64,000 nt of DNA. It comes from an uncultured Bacteroidales bacterium (GTDB lineage Bacteria; Bacteroidota; Bacteroidia; Bacteroidales; P3). The stretch lies in the NCBI GenBank assembly GCA_947165255.1, contig CAMUZR010000004.1, positions 1 to 64,000 on the forward strand, given 5' to 3'. A program made the position numbers and the translations under genes. The notes under the pieces were generated by a model. It saw nothing but the letters and a program-made list of their open reading frames with translations, did not search any database and was not told the DNA's origin. Of the stretch, positions 6,592 to 15,613 are shown piece by piece. Numbering within the stretch: the stretch's first letter is position 1; each line of letters starts with the position of its first letter.

Positions 6592-9246
6592 TTACATTGT
6601 GAACTGTAGCGTCACCCTTACGGCGTGTTTCGGGCGTCCTTCCTGCAGGTAGGTGAGCCGGCGGACATAGTCGACGCGGATGAACTTGAGGATGTTTTCG
6701 ATGCCGAGGCTGTATTCCATATAGGGTGTGTCCGTGAGGAAATGGGCCCCTTCGGGCAGGAGGTAGAGCCCCGCGGTCCCGCGGCCGTCATTTCCGAGGG
6801 GGTTGTTCATGTCAGACATGCCGCCCCAGAGCACCCTGAATCCCACCACCTCGCGCAGCCTCAGCCGCTTGATTAGGGGCAGGTGGTTCAGCACAAGGCC
6901 CTTGGCATGGTAGGTGGCGAAAAGGGACAGGTAGCGGTCCATGATGAACTCCATAGGCTCCATGGTGTTGAATGACCTCTCGGAGAGGAACACGCTGCCG
7001 TTTCCGTTGGGCACAAATAGTTTGGGCATGGGCACCGGGTTCCACACGATGCCGCCACCGCCAATCAGGTCTAAATAGCCGAAGGCGGCAAACCACAGGC
7101 GGCTGACGAGGCTGAGCGAGGAGCGGTTGTAGTAGAATCCGTCGAGCAGTCCCATCTCGTGGCTCAACGTGAGGAAGGTGGCTCCGCGCGTGAGGTTCAG
7201 GAGCGAGGTTTCGCCCGTGCGTCCGCTCACGTTTATCCCGCCGGGCGAGAGGGTGAGGTTGGTGGCCCATTGCAGGTGGTGCAGCAGGTTTACCCGCTCT
7301 ACGTCGATGCCACCCGCTTCCGTCAGGCCGATGATGCGGTAGTAGTTAAGCATGCCGGTGGGTACTATCCGCTGGACGCCCAGCCAGGTGTCGATGCCGA
7401 TGAAGTTGGGCCACTGTTTGCGCAGTCGCAGCTGCACGTCGGCCACATATTGTGCCGGTACCTCCCGGTTGCTCCACATCATGATGTTGTCGCGGTCGTA
7501 CTGGTCGAACGAGAGGCCTGGCGATTCTATGTCGTAGCCCGCATGGAGGCTCACGTATCCCAAAGGTCCCTCTTTCGCAAATCGGCGTTTGGGTTCGAAA
7601 GTGTGGTAGAGATTCAGACTGAACTTCGGCTGCCGGTCGTTGAATCCATAGGCCACATATCCGTCGAAGAAATTGCGCGGATTCAGCCGCGCACGGCTCA
7701 TGCCGCCCGCCCGCAGGCGCAGGCCTTCGATGCCGTTGTGGCTGACCATGTTGTAGAGGGGACCTATGTCGAAACGGCTGGAGTCGCGCGAGCGGTGGGT
7801 GGGTACATAACCCGTAGCCAGGGCCTCGACGGTGTGGATGGTGAAGCGGATGGAGGGGATTCGGGCCAGCTCGTAGCGCATGCTGTCCAGAAAGGTTTCG
7901 GAAAGAGAAAGAGCCACCGGCCGCTGGGCGTTCCAGTCTTTGCGCAGCATGCGGTGGGCGTCAGGCAGCTCGGCAGTGGAGGAAAGGGCCGAGAAGAGGC
8001 TGTCGGCCTGGGGCAGGAGGGTGTCGAAAGAGTAGTCGTAGCACAGCCGCATCTGGTGGGCGTAGATTTGCCGCAGCCTTTTGCCTATATAGAAGCGGCC
8101 GTAGGTGTCGGTGCGGGTGGGTAGGTAGTGCCCCGCGCTGTCGGGCTCGAAAGACTGCATGACGTTCAGGTCGCGTACAAAATTCAGGTCCACAGCTTCC
8201 GGCACCCGCATGGCATAGCGCCTCACGGCATAGCTGCTGTCCGCCACAATATACATCGAACCCACGAAACCAAAATTACCCTTGCTCGAAGGCACAAACG
8301 AAAGCTCTATGCACCGCTGCCCGTCAATTTCCACCGTGTCGGTGATGTAGTAGTGGTAGAATGTGGTGGCCAGCAGTGTGGATAGGGGACTGACGAAGCG
8401 CACCGACATCAGGGCTATCTCGTTGTCGAAAATGTCGATGGTGGGGAACAGCGCGTCCAGGTCGTCGTCCAGTCCCTCCTGCGACATGTTCACGTCCACC
8501 CCGTCTGCGCGGTAGGCGGTGGTGAGGGTGCGCATATTGAAGAGTTGGCCGGGTTCGGGGTCGGCCTGGTAGTTCTGCGTCTGCAACCTCTCGCGGATAG
8601 AGAAATGGAGTATCTCGGCATTGTCAAACTCGGCGCGGTCGATGTACTTCTCCACAAAAGGGAAGTGTCTCCAAAACCGATGCTTCTCAAAATCGGGGTG
8701 AAACTGGTCCAGGCACATATTCAGTTTTGAGAATACCCGTCGGCTGAACATGGGGCTCGACATCACGCTGTTTGCCTCCTTGTGTGCAATCACCTTCTTC
8801 ACCAGCTCCACGGCGGGATTGTTCTTTCGCCTGTAGCGTTCGCCGCGCCCCTTCTTGGCCGTCACGTTCACCTCCTGCAGCGTGGTGGTCTCGGGCTGCA
8901 TTGCCACTTTCAGCCTCCGCGACGACTTCCGTTTTAGCACCACCGTGTGTGGCCGGTAGCCCACCATGCGGAAGTGCAGCACCGTGTCTTCGGCAGTCGC
9001 GCTCAGGTCGAAACGCCCTTCCATGTCAGTGATGGTGCCGCGTGTGGCTCCGGGCAGTGCAATCTGCACAAACGCCAGAGGTTCGCCTGTTTTTGCGTCC
9101 GTCACCGTGCCCGAAATGGGAGCCGCCGTGCGCTGTCCCCATGCCGTCCCAATCGAAAGAACCAGGCACAGCACCAAGGCCAATCGCTTGAGAATAGCGC
9201 AACCATAGTTGGCGGCCAAGAAATGGAATGTTTTGATTATAAGCAT
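6592..9246 (-). CDS. DUF5686 / carboxypeptidase-regulatory-like domain outer-membrane protein
   Basis: An 884-residue exported protein. After a long n-region comes a hydrophobic signal core (about residues 20-36, ending TAWG). Residues 42-105 form a CarboxypepD_reg-like beta-sandwich (ISGTVTDAKTGEPL...GRFDL...F.MVGY), as in TonB-dependent transporters. The rest matches the DUF5686 layout, with a central region and a C-terminal run of amphipathic strands ending in RVTLQFTM that suggests a beta-barrel. It is first in the DUF5686-ubiA-radical SAM operon, with a promoter at 9280-9287. The exact role is unknown; DUF5686 proteins are common in Bacteroidota envelopes. Confidence 0.8.
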   Translation of the reverse strand: MLIIKTFHFLAANYGCAILKRLALVLCLVLSIGTAWGQRTAAPISGTVTDAKTGEPLAFVQIALPGATRGTITDMEGRFDLSATAEDTVLHFRMVGYRPHTVVLKRKSSRRLKVAMQPETTTLQEVNVTAKKGRGERYRRKNNPAVELVKKVIAHKEANSVMSSPMFSRRVFSKLNMCLDQFHPDFEKHRFWRHFPFVEKYIDRAEFDNAEILHFSIRERLQTQNYQADPEPGQLFNMRTLTTAYRADGVDVNMSQEGLDDDLDALFPTIDIFDNEIALMSVRFVSPLSTLLATTFYHYYITDTVEIDGQRCIELSFVPSSKGNFGFVGSMYIVADSSYAVRRYAMRVPEAVDLNFVRDLNVMQSFEPDSAGHYLPTRTDTYGRFYIGKRLRQIYAHQMRLCYDYSFDTLLPQADSLFSALSSTAELPDAHRMLRKDWNAQRPVALSLSETFLDSMRYELARIPSIRFTIHTVEALATGYVPTHRSRDSSRFDIGPLYNMVSHNGIEGLRLRAGGMSRARLNPRNFFDGYVAYGFNDRQPKFSLNLYHTFEPKRRFAKEGPLGYVSLHAGYDIESPGLSFDQYDRDNIMMWSNREVPAQYVADVQLRLRKQWPNFIGIDTWLGVQRIVPTGMLNYYRIIGLTEAGGIDVERVNLLHHLQWATNLTLSPGGINVSGRTGETSLLNLTRGATFLTLSHEMGLLDGFYYNRSSLSLVSRLWFAAFGYLDLIGGGGIVWNPVPMPKLFVPNGNGSVFLSERSFNTMEPMEFIMDRYLSLFATYHAKGLVLNHLPLIKRLRLREVVGFRVLWGGMSDMNNPLGNDGRGTAGLYLLPEGAHFLTDTPYMEYSLGIENILKFIRVDYVRRLTYLQEGRPKHAVRVTLQFTM

Positions 9247-9279
9247 ACTTTATTTCTTCACGCAAAAAAAATAGAAATG

Positions 9280-9287
9280 CAAAAATA
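9280..9287 (-). promoter_or_regulatory. -7 element (TATTTTTG) for the DUF5686 operon
   Basis: Reverse complement of CAAAAATA, about 34 bp before the start codon at 9246, matching TAnnTTTG. Confidence 0.6.
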
Positions 9288-9371
9288 CGCAAATAAAACT
9301 GAATCTTCTAATTCTGAAATTAATTTTGATTTAGATTTTGACATAAAAACTTGCAAAAGCAAATTTTTTTG

Positions 9372-9379
9372 TATCTTTG
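9372..9379 (+). promoter_or_regulatory. -7 element (TATCTTTG) for tRNA-Ser
   Basis: Exact TATCTTTGCAAA motif 50 bp upstream of the mature tRNA 5' end; divergent from the DUF5686 promoter. Confidence 0.65.
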
Positions 9380-9429
9380 CAAAATCAAAGCAGGTGTGGA
9401 AAATATTTCCAACTGCGTGATAAATAGAA

Positions 9430-9514
9430 GGAAAGATGGCAGAGCGGTCGAATGCGGCGGTCTTGAAAACCGTTGACCTGCGAGGGTCCGGGGGTTCGAA
9501 TCCCTCTCTTTCCG
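9430..9514 (+). tRNA. tRNA-Ser (anticodon TGA)
   Basis: The acceptor arm GGAAAGA (9430-9436) pairs with TCTTTCC (9507-9513), with G as discriminator. The anticodon loop CTTGAAA holds TGA. The long variable arm and the GGGTTCGAATCCC T-arm are typical of class II tRNA-Ser. CCA is not encoded. Confidence 0.95.
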
Positions 9515-9621
9515 CGGTGGAACAAGCGATCTTTTCGGGTCGCTTGTTTCTATAAAGGAATACTTATTGCGACTGAAAGGAAGCAACCGGCTCCAATTAA
9601 CCATGTAATTACAATAAAAAG

Positions 9622-10257
9622 ATGAAAGCAGCCACACTGGACATAGCTCCCATGTGCCACGATGAGATAAAACTGTGTGCCGAACTCTCAGTGCAGGCTT
9701 TTGCCGACTATGAGTATTTCACCCACTTCTTTCCTGACGAAAAAGAACGGCTGACGTTCATGCGCGCCATGATACAGAGCGAGTACCGAACCACGTATCG
9801 TAGAGCACACTTCCTCGTCGCCCGCAGCGGTTGTCGGCCAGTTGCTGTGGCAGACCTTTTCCCACCCGACTGGAAGAAACCAAGCGACCTGCAATACATG
9901 CTCCATGGATGGGGGCGGGTGCTGCGCCTGCCCAAGCAAGACCTCGTCAAGGAATGGCTCGATATGGATACCCGTGCCGGCCATTACTGCCACACTCTGC
10001 TTGGTGGCACTACTTGGTATCTTAGCTCCCTCACCGTCAACCCTCAGTCACAAGGGAAGGGCTTCGGACGTGAAATGCTGATGCAGCATGTCATTCCCTA
10101 TATTGCCCGTCGAGGCGGGACCCGACTTTGCTTTTTCACCAACAGCGAGAGTAATCTTGCATTCTATCGACATCTTGGTTTCGAGGTGACCGACTATCAG
10201 GAATTAGACTGTCTCGGCCATAAAATGGGCAGCTGGAGCTTTCTAAAAGAACTATAA
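9622..10257 (+). CDS. GNAT-family N-acetyltransferase
   Basis: A 211-residue cytosolic protein. The acetyl-CoA pyrophosphate-binding motif A is seen as LSSLTVNPQSQGKGFGR (QGKGFGR at 144-150), followed by the motif-B region FFTNSESNLAFYRHLGFEV (171-189). Both are diagnostic for GNAT enzymes acetylating a primary amine. The substrate cannot be named. It stands alone between tRNA-Ser and the flavin reductase gene. Confidence 0.8.
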   Translation: MKAATLDIAPMCHDEIKLCAELSVQAFADYEYFTHFFPDEKERLTFMRAMIQSEYRTTYRRAHFLVARSGCRPVAVADLFPPDWKKPSDLQYMLHGWGRVLRLPKQDLVKEWLDMDTRAGHYCHTLLGGTTWYLSSLTVNPQSQGKGFGREMLMQHVIPYIARRGGTRLCFFTNSESNLAFYRHLGFEVTDYQELDCLGHKMGSWSFLKEL

Positions 10258-10508
10258 GCGGCTTGCTGCATTTCGAAAGTTAGAGACTTAAGGGCAATAG
10301 TGGTTTTCTGTATATTCCCAATAATCTTTTTTCCTTTTTTTCATCTGACCCAACACTAGGCTAGGTGTCTAAGTGATTGAAAAGTTTTGCCCTTGTACAA
10401 TAACCGACGGAAACACCCGTTATCATAAATATTATAAACTAAATTTTTTTCATGCAGGGACGATGGTACTTTGCGTGAGGAGAAAGACAAACAAATAAAA
10501 CAGATACG

Positions 10509-11072
10509 ATGAAACAACCGATTAAAACTTCGGAAGCTATCTTTCCGATGCCAGTGCTGCTGGTGGCCACTTACAACGAAGACGGCAGCATAGATGTGAT
10601 GAACGCCGCTTGGGGAACTATGCTCGACAGAGACCACGTGGCTCTGAACTTGACTGAGACCCACAAGACCGTTGAAAATATCAAGCGCAGCAAGGGCTTT
10701 GTGGTCCATATTGCCGATGCCGCCCATGTGGTCGAGGCCGACTTCTTCGGCGTGGTATCCGGCCATACCGAAAAGAACAAATTTGCCAAGAGCGGCCTGA
10801 CCGCTGTCAAGTCGGCTTTGGTAGATGCCCCCATTATCAACGAGTTGCCCATTGCGTTGGAGTGCGAGTTTGTGGAGTATCAGAGTGGCGCAACCGGTAT
10901 GGGCGTGATAGGCAAGGTGCTGCAGACCTCAGTTGAGGCCGACCGCATGAAGGACGGCAAGGTGGATATTGAGCGCCTGAACGCCATAGCCTTCGACCCC
11001 TACACCCACGGCTACTATCAGGTGACCAAGCGGGTGGGCGAGGCCTTCAGTGACGGTTTGAAACTGAAATAG
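10509..11072 (+). CDS. Flavin reductase-like (FMN-binding split-barrel) protein
   Basis: A 187-residue protein with the flavin_reductase-like domain across its length: PMPVLLVATYNEDGSIDVMNAAW at the start, then VALNLTETHKTVENIKRSKGFVVHI, which form the FMN pocket. Proteins of this size in Bacteroidota are annotated as flavin reductase or FMN-binding flavoproteins moving electrons from NAD(P)H. The partner is unknown. A TACTTTG motif at 10468-10474 could be its -7 element. A lipoprotein gene follows 30 bp downstream. Confidence 0.8.
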   Translation: MKQPIKTSEAIFPMPVLLVATYNEDGSIDVMNAAWGTMLDRDHVALNLTETHKTVENIKRSKGFVVHIADAAHVVEADFFGVVSGHTEKNKFAKSGLTAVKSALVDAPIINELPIALECEFVEYQSGATGMGVIGKVLQTSVEADRMKDGKVDIERLNAIAFDPYTHGYYQVTKRVGEAFSDGLKLK

Positions 11073-11102
11073 CGCCCCTTCCTTTTTTCGAACATTCGCT
11101 GC

Positions 11103-11720
11103 ATGAAACGTCTGGCCACCTTGGTGCTGATAGTCCTCTGCGGGCTGATGCTTTCGGGCTGCTCCGTGGTGGCCAAGGCAGCGTTTGGCATAGAAGAGAT
11201 TAAATTCTTCGACCCTCAGCGGGTAGTGTCTTTTTACGAGGAATGCCGCTGCGAGATGGAGTACACCTGTGTTGTCGCCACCGCTGCACAGGTGGACAGC
11301 CTGATACGTCTCGACCTCGACTCCAATATGATGCAGCACCGTGCCCAGCCGGTGCAAGTGCTCTATTTTGACCGCGACTCGCTCGTCTTCTACCACATAA
11401 ACTGCTATACTCAGAGCGGTTTCCTCTCCTACGACTGGAACAACTATGGTTCTTTCGACCATTTCCCGCCCTCGCCTACGGTGGTGGGCGACCCCTGCGG
11501 CAGCATGGCCCTGAGCCGCTACCGGAGCCTTCTGCCCGCACTTCAGTCTGACACCCGCTACACCGTGGTAATCCTTTGGAGCAACCTGCTCCGCAAAGTT
11601 TCCCGCGAGGCCGTGCAGACCGTGGCAGCAAACATCAAAGGGCGTCCCGACTGCACCCTCATTTTGGTCAACACCGACATCTGGTGGGCGCAATACATGA
11701 ATCCGACCTCCCTTCAATGA
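11103..11720 (+). CDS. Hypothetical lipoprotein
   Basis: A 205-residue protein with a signal peptide and lipobox LSGC, Cys 20 being the lipidated residue. I do not recognise the family. The body alternates beta strands and helices, with a strand pair YTVVILWSN and CTLILVNTDIWW near the C-terminus that gives a thioredoxin-like impression, but no CxxC is present. It probably sits in the periplasm or outer membrane. It follows the flavin reductase gene by 30 bp on the same strand, so co-transcription is possible. Confidence 0.65.
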   Translation: MKRLATLVLIVLCGLMLSGCSVVAKAAFGIEEIKFFDPQRVVSFYEECRCEMEYTCVVATAAQVDSLIRLDLDSNMMQHRAQPVQVLYFDRDSLVFYHINCYTQSGFLSYDWNNYGSFDHFPPSPTVVGDPCGSMALSRYRSLLPALQSDTRYTVVILWSNLLRKVSREAVQTVAANIKGRPDCTLILVNTDIWWAQYMNPTSLQ

Positions 11721-12033
11721 CGCCCGAAAGGCTCCATTTTACATCGGCCTTTCCGTTGCCCTTCCTTCGCTTTTTTATTTGCATTTAGTTTGTATTTAGT
11801 TTGCATTTTGTTTTTGCAACAAAAACTAAATGTAAGTAAAATGTGAGGTAAATCAAGGAGAATGAGTGGAGAAACCGGAGAGTTGCCGGAAGGGAAGGGA
11901 GAGGGTGGGGGAATGGCTGGCTGCGGTGAGGGCGACATGCCGGGTTGCTCTCTGCCTGAACGCAATAATTCAGCGAAATCGGCGTTGTTCAATATTATAA
12001 GTTCAAAACAGATTGATTGAAAAATAGTTTGAT
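11721..12033. other. Intergenic region with a T/A-rich inverted repeat, 313 bp
   Basis: No gene seen. Positions 11781-11813 match the reverse complement of 42659-42691 in 31 of 33 bases, and 11782-11791 pairs with 11823-11832 to form a local hairpin, possibly a terminator of the lipoprotein gene. Confidence 0.6.
11781..11813 (+). repeat. Dispersed repeat, copy inverted at 42659-42691
   Basis: 33-base T-rich segment of GCATTTAGTTTGTATTTAG type, 31 of 33 identical to the reverse complement of 42659-42691. Both lie in gaps after minus- or plus-strand gene ends. Confidence 0.75.
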
Positions 12034-12360
12034 ATGGCAAGCAGTATTTCTTTTGTGCAGTTGGTGGTGGACCAGTGTGCCAAAGCGGGCGAGGTGACGG
12101 TGCGCAAGATGTTTGGCGACTACGGGGTTTACTGCGATGGGAAAATCATTGGTCTGATTAGCGACAACGGTTTCTATCTGAAACCTACCGAGGAGGTGCG
12201 GCCACTGCTGCACACGGAGGTTATGAGGCCACCATACGAGGGAGCCAAACCTTATTTCTACATTGAAGAGGTGGACGACCGCGAATACCTCACGCAGATA
12301 GTGAAGGCCACGGCGGCTGCCCTTCCGGAGCCTAAGCCGAAGAAGGCCAAGAAGGGATGA
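12034..12360 (+). CDS. TfoX N-terminal-like domain protein
   Basis: A 108-residue protein matching the TfoX/Sxy N-terminal domain: RKMFGDYGVYCDGKIIGLI (residues 24-42), then FYLKP and the conserved PPYEGAKPYFYIEE segment. It lacks the C-terminal domain of Sxy. The tail is Lys/Pro-rich. In gamma-proteobacteria Sxy acts with CRP in competence; in Bacteroidota the single-domain versions are of unknown role. It converges with the Nudix gene 15 bp away. Confidence 0.8.
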   Translation: MASSISFVQLVVDQCAKAGEVTVRKMFGDYGVYCDGKIIGLISDNGFYLKPTEEVRPLLHTEVMRPPYEGAKPYFYIEEVDDREYLTQIVKATAAALPEPKPKKAKKG

Positions 12361-12375
12361 GCCGCGGTGCTGCGG

Positions 12376-12876
12376 TTAGAAGTCGAAGCCTTCGGAAGTC
12401 CAGCGGTTGACGAGCTCGATGTCGGCGGGAAGCCAGCGGACGTCGGTCAGTTGCTCGTGGCCGAGCCATCGGGCTTCGCTATGGTCGTGTAGGAGGTATT
12501 TGTCGCCTTGGAAACGGCAGAGATAGAGGTGGAGGGTCATGAGGAAATCGTCGTAGCGGTAGTCGATGGTATCGTAGTAACGGATAATGTCAATCTCCGT
12601 TTCCATTTCTTCAAGGATTTCGCGCCGGAGGGCCTGCTCGTCGCTCTCGCCGGGTTCAATCTTCCCGCCTGGAAATTCCCACCAGCCCTGCCATTTGCCG
12701 TAGCCGCGCTGGCAGGCCAGGATTTGTTTCGCGGCATTGCCGTGGGCGGCCTCGTTGACAAAAATGGCTGCCACAACAAAGATGCGTTGCAGCTCTTCCT
12801 CCACTTGAAGTTTTTTGCGGAATAACATCTCCGGCGGACCGTACATGACGGCTATGCTGTCTCGTTCTTTGGACAT
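12376..12876 (-). CDS. Nudix hydrolase, MutT-like
   Basis: A 166-residue protein. The Nudix box is seen as GKIEPGE followed by seven residues and REILEEM (about residues 71-91), with the catalytic REXXEE intact; the usual following Gly is Thr/Glu. The preceding GWWEFPGG is typical of 8-oxo-dGTP diphosphatase/MutT-type enzymes that clean the nucleotide pool. I start it at ATG 12876 (MSKERDS), not at the far upstream ATG, because the longer form is Ser/Thr/Pro-rich shadow of the upstream gene. It lies 4 bp after that gene as the third member of the operon. Confidence 0.8.
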   Translation of the reverse strand: MSKERDSIAVMYGPPEMLFRKKLQVEEELQRIFVVAAIFVNEAAHGNAAKQILACQRGYGKWQGWWEFPGGKIEPGESDEQALRREILEEMETEIDIIRYYDTIDYRYDDFLMTLHLYLCRFQGDKYLLHDHSEARWLGHEQLTDVRWLPADIELVNRWTSEGFDF

Positions 12877-12880
12877 GGCG

Positions 12881-13741
12881 CTAGTATTCGAAAATGAGTT
12901 CGACGGGATAGTGGTCGGAGATATAGGGGATGCCGTAGTCGCCGTTGAGGGTGCGGAAAGACTTGAGGGTGAGGCCGCGGTGGAAGAAATGGTCGATTCG
13001 GTTAGGGTTGTCTTTGCCGAAGGCGTTGTAGGTATAGGCAGTGTCGGAGATGGGCGCAAGGTCGCGGCAGTTGGCGAGGCCGGCACGGCTGAAGGCGTTG
13101 AAGATGGTGTCGCGCTCGTTGCTGTTCATGTCGCCACCGATGAGGACTGGGATGCTGTCGGGTGCCCATTGGGCGGCAAGCTGTGAGAGCAGTTCGGTGG
13201 AGCCTGCACGGGCGATGGGACCCATGTGGTCGAGGTGGGTGTTCATGTAGAGCATTTGGCGGTCGGTCTGGCGGTCGCGGAGCAGGGCCATGGTGACGGT
13301 GCGGTGGCAGGCGGCATCCCATCCGAGGCTGACGGAGTCGGGCGTTTGGCTGAGCCAATAGGTTGCGCCTTTAACCAGTTCGAGACGGTCTTTCTTGAAA
13401 AAAATGGCCATGTGCTCGCCTTGGCTCTTGCCGTCTTCGCGCCCCACGCCGATGCGCTGGTAGTCGGTGAGGGCGCTGTCGAGATAGGCCAGTTGGTTGG
13501 GAAGGACTTCCTGCATACCAATGGCGTCGGGGTTTTCCTGCCGTATCATGCCGACCACGGCCTCCTTGCGGTTGTCCCAATAGTTTTCGCCGTCTTGCTC
13601 TTTGGACCACTCGCTGCCAAGGCGGATGTTGAAGGATATGAATTTGAGGTTGTGGCTTTGTGGTTCGGCAGGTTGGTTTTGACGGCAGGCGCTGAGGGTG
13701 AGAATCAGTGCCAGAGAAAGGAGTAAGATGCTTTTTTTCAT
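12881..13741 (-). CDS. Endonuclease/exonuclease/phosphatase-family lipoprotein
   Basis: A 286-residue exported protein with lipobox LSAC (Cys 19). EEP-fold motifs in order: SFNIR near 36, QEV near 78, MYMNTHLDHMG, GGDMNSNE and the terminal ISDHYPV with the catalytic His/Asp. Related Bacteroidota proteins are annotated as endonuclease/exonuclease/phosphatase-family and may cleave phosphodiesters outside the cytosol. It is the middle gene of an epimerase-EEP-Nudix operon, 9 bp after the epimerase and 4 bp before the Nudix gene. Confidence 0.8.
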   Translation of the reverse strand: MKKSILLLSLALILTLSACRQNQPAEPQSHNLKFISFNIRLGSEWSKEQDGENYWDNRKEAVVGMIRQENPDAIGMQEVLPNQLAYLDSALTDYQRIGVGREDGKSQGEHMAIFFKKDRLELVKGATYWLSQTPDSVSLGWDAACHRTVTMALLRDRQTDRQMLYMNTHLDHMGPIARAGSTELLSQLAAQWAPDSIPVLIGGDMNSNERDTIFNAFSRAGLANCRDLAPISDTAYTYNAFGKDNPNRIDHFFHRGLTLKSFRTLNGDYGIPYISDHYPVELIFEY

Positions 13742-13750
13742 GGGGAAGGC

Positions 13751-14623
13751 TTATTTGAGAATGTTGATATTGTATTTGAATGAAAAGGTTTTGTGGGGTT
13801 CGAGGCGCTGGATGTGCTGGCGCTGCTCGATGGTGCCGGCAAATCCCTCTTCGTCGGTGCGGCCATACCACGGCTCGATGCAGCAGAAAGGTGCGCCCAC
13901 GGGTGACCAAAGGCCGAAAACGGGAGCGTCGAAGGTGACTTCCAGAAAAGGCTGACGTTGTTTGTCGTGCATCACTACTCGGTCGGCCTGGCGGCCTTCG
14001 ATTACCAGTGCGTCGTGGCGGAAGGTGTAGGGTGTGAGCAGCAGTTGCCCTTCGGGAAGGGGCAGCGGCAGTTGGTCGGCTAGGGCATAGCCCTGCTGGC
14101 TGAGCCGGGTGATGGTGAGCTGTGTGACGGGCTGGTCATGCAGAAAGAAAGCCATGTGGCCAAAGACAGAGTCGGCGGGGTCGAACTGGGGGTAGTTGAA
14201 GGCTGGGTGTGCGCCCAGCATGAAGTACATGTCCTGGTCGGCTGGGTTTTCTAAAGTCCATTGGCAGCAGAGTTGGCTCTGGTTCAGGCGGTAGTATGCG
14301 GTGAGGATGAAGGGGTAGGGATAGGCCAGAAGGGTTTCGTCATCGCTGGCTAGTTGGAAGGTGAGCGAGTCGTCGGTTTGTCCGATGAGGTCGAAGTCCC
14401 TGTCGCGCGCAAAGCCATGCTGGGGTAGGTGGTATTCCTGAGTGCCAACACGGTAGGTGTTGTCGAATACCTTGCCCACAATGGGGAAGAGGATGGGGGC
14501 ATGGCGTTTCCAATAGGCGGGATTTCCCTGCCAGAGATATTCGCGGTCGCCCGCGCGGAGCGACACAGGCTCGGCTCCGCGGTGGGCGACGGTGAGGGAT
14601 AGGCGGTTGTTGGCTATCTGCAT
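13751..14623 (-). CDS. Aldose 1-epimerase family protein
   Basis: A 290-residue protein of the galactose mutarotase-like beta-sandwich superfamily: EYLWQGNPAYWKRHAPILFPIVG at 28-50, HGFARD with a conserved His, LGAHPAFNYP and a C-terminal WSPVGAPFCCIEPWYG with the catalytic Glu. It is closer to the LacX/YeaD-type epimerases than to GalM. The start is ATG 14623, because the GTG at 14662 overlaps the -7 element (14652-14659). It leads the three-gene operon. Confidence 0.82.
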   Translation of the reverse strand: MQIANNRLSLTVAHRGAEPVSLRAGDREYLWQGNPAYWKRHAPILFPIVGKVFDNTYRVGTQEYHLPQHGFARDRDFDLIGQTDDSLTFQLASDDETLLAYPYPFILTAYYRLNQSQLCCQWTLENPADQDMYFMLGAHPAFNYPQFDPADSVFGHMAFFLHDQPVTQLTITRLSQQGYALADQLPLPLPEGQLLLTPYTFRHDALVIEGRQADRVVMHDKQRQPFLEVTFDAPVFGLWSPVGAPFCCIEPWYGRTDEEGFAGTIEQRQHIQRLEPHKTFSFKYNINILK

Positions 14624-14651
14624 GGCATTGTCTGTTTCGTGTTTGAAATTG

Positions 14652-14659
14652 CAAATATA
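14652..14659 (-). promoter_or_regulatory. -7 element (TATATTTG) of the epimerase operon
   Basis: Reverse complement of CAAATATA, 29 bp before the ATG at 14623; it excludes the upstream GTG start. Confidence 0.65.
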
Positions 14660-14749
14660 CACAAAAAAACTGATTTGTGAACAGGCGGATTAAAAAAAAA
14701 CTTCGTCCCAGTCAATAGTCAGACAATCGAAAGCCCCCTTTCCAAGCAC

Positions 14750-14784
14750 AAGAGGCAGACACCAACCTCTGGTGCCTGCCTCTT
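14750..14784. terminator. Hairpin after the anchored orphan gene
   Basis: AAGAGGCAG pairs with CTGCCTCTT (9 bp), one mismatch, then CACCA with TGGTG, loop ACCTC. It lies 23 bp past the stop of the minus-strand gene ending at 14807. No U-tract follows, so intrinsic termination is likely but not certain. Confidence 0.6.
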
Positions 14785-14806
14785 ATTGGGTCGCGGGTGG
14801 GAAAGG

Positions 14807-15526
14807 CTATTTGAAGCTCACCACCTGCATCCGCTGGTGCGGCTGTTCCTCAACCACTAGACCGTAGGTGTTTTTGAGGAAGGAGATGTATTCATCCTTC
14901 TCACGACATGTCTTCCCTGTGTTATATTGCACGGTGTATTCGCCATTGGCATCTTTGTCGAGCATTACCGGCAGCGAGTAGGCCATTCTGAGTATGCTGA
15001 CAATTCCTTTCAGTGTGACGTAACTATTCGAATCGCTACTATACATGGAAGCCAATTTCTGTTCGTCCCCTGTTTTCATCACCCACATGTTTTGGTAAGT
15101 GGTGTCGCTGGCTACCAGTTTGCGCTTCACCAATTCGCTCACCACTTGTATAAAGTCGGGTGCAGCATTCTTTTTCTTGGCAGTAATCTCTATCCTGTAT
15201 TGTGCTTTGTGCTTCTGACCAGAAGGCATAGGGTAAAGCGTAGGACCGGTGTAGCTGTCAAACGTGGAGTCTATATAACTTTGATGATTAATCAAGTTAA
15301 AGGCTATTTGCCCCATCGTGCCACACAGCACAACATGGTCTTTTTCCATTGTAGGGATGGGCAATCCATCTCTTTGTTCGTTATAATGAGTGTGAGTGAC
15401 CGACACCTTGTAGTTTTCCGTTTCAAACGAGGTGTCTCGTTTGGCACTAAAGGCCACGACCAAGGCCAGCACGATGACCACAGCACCCACTGGCAGAATC
15501 CATTTCATTTTATTTGTTGTTTTCAT
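14807..15526 (-). CDS. Hypothetical membrane-anchored protein
   Basis: A 239-residue protein with one N-terminal membrane segment (about residues 8-27) and no clear cleavage site, so probably a periplasm-facing anchored protein. The body has 'HxH' near 45-47, many Ser/Thr/Tyr and a C-terminal YISFLKNTYGLVVEEQP. I do not recognise the family. It has its own -7 element at 15606-15613 and is flanked by an 80-bp leader and the hairpin at 14750-14784. Confidence 0.65.
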   Translation of the reverse strand: MKTTNKMKWILPVGAVVIVLALVVAFSAKRDTSFETENYKVSVTHTHYNEQRDGLPIPTMEKDHVVLCGTMGQIAFNLINHQSYIDSTFDSYTGPTLYPMPSGQKHKAQYRIEITAKKKNAAPDFIQVVSELVKRKLVASDTTYQNMWVMKTGDEQKLASMYSSDSNSYVTLKGIVSILRMAYSLPVMLDKDANGEYTVQYNTGKTCREKDEYISFLKNTYGLVVEEQPHQRMQVVSFK

Positions 15527-15605
15527 ATCGGTTAATTATTAATTAGTTTGTTGTTAATTATTTGTATATCAATTCATTGTTTTTTTGTGTATAATATTTT
15601 CATTG

Positions 15606-15613
15606 CAAATATA
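15606..15613 (-). promoter_or_regulatory. -7 element (TATATTTG) of the anchored orphan
   Basis: Reverse complement of CAAATATA, 80 bp before the start codon at 15526. Confidence 0.55.

Noticed and set aside
12877..13086. N-terminal extension of the Nudix protein
   Set aside because: The added 70 residues are Ser/Thr/Pro-rich and overlap the upstream EEP gene; the internal ATG 4 bp after that gene fits.
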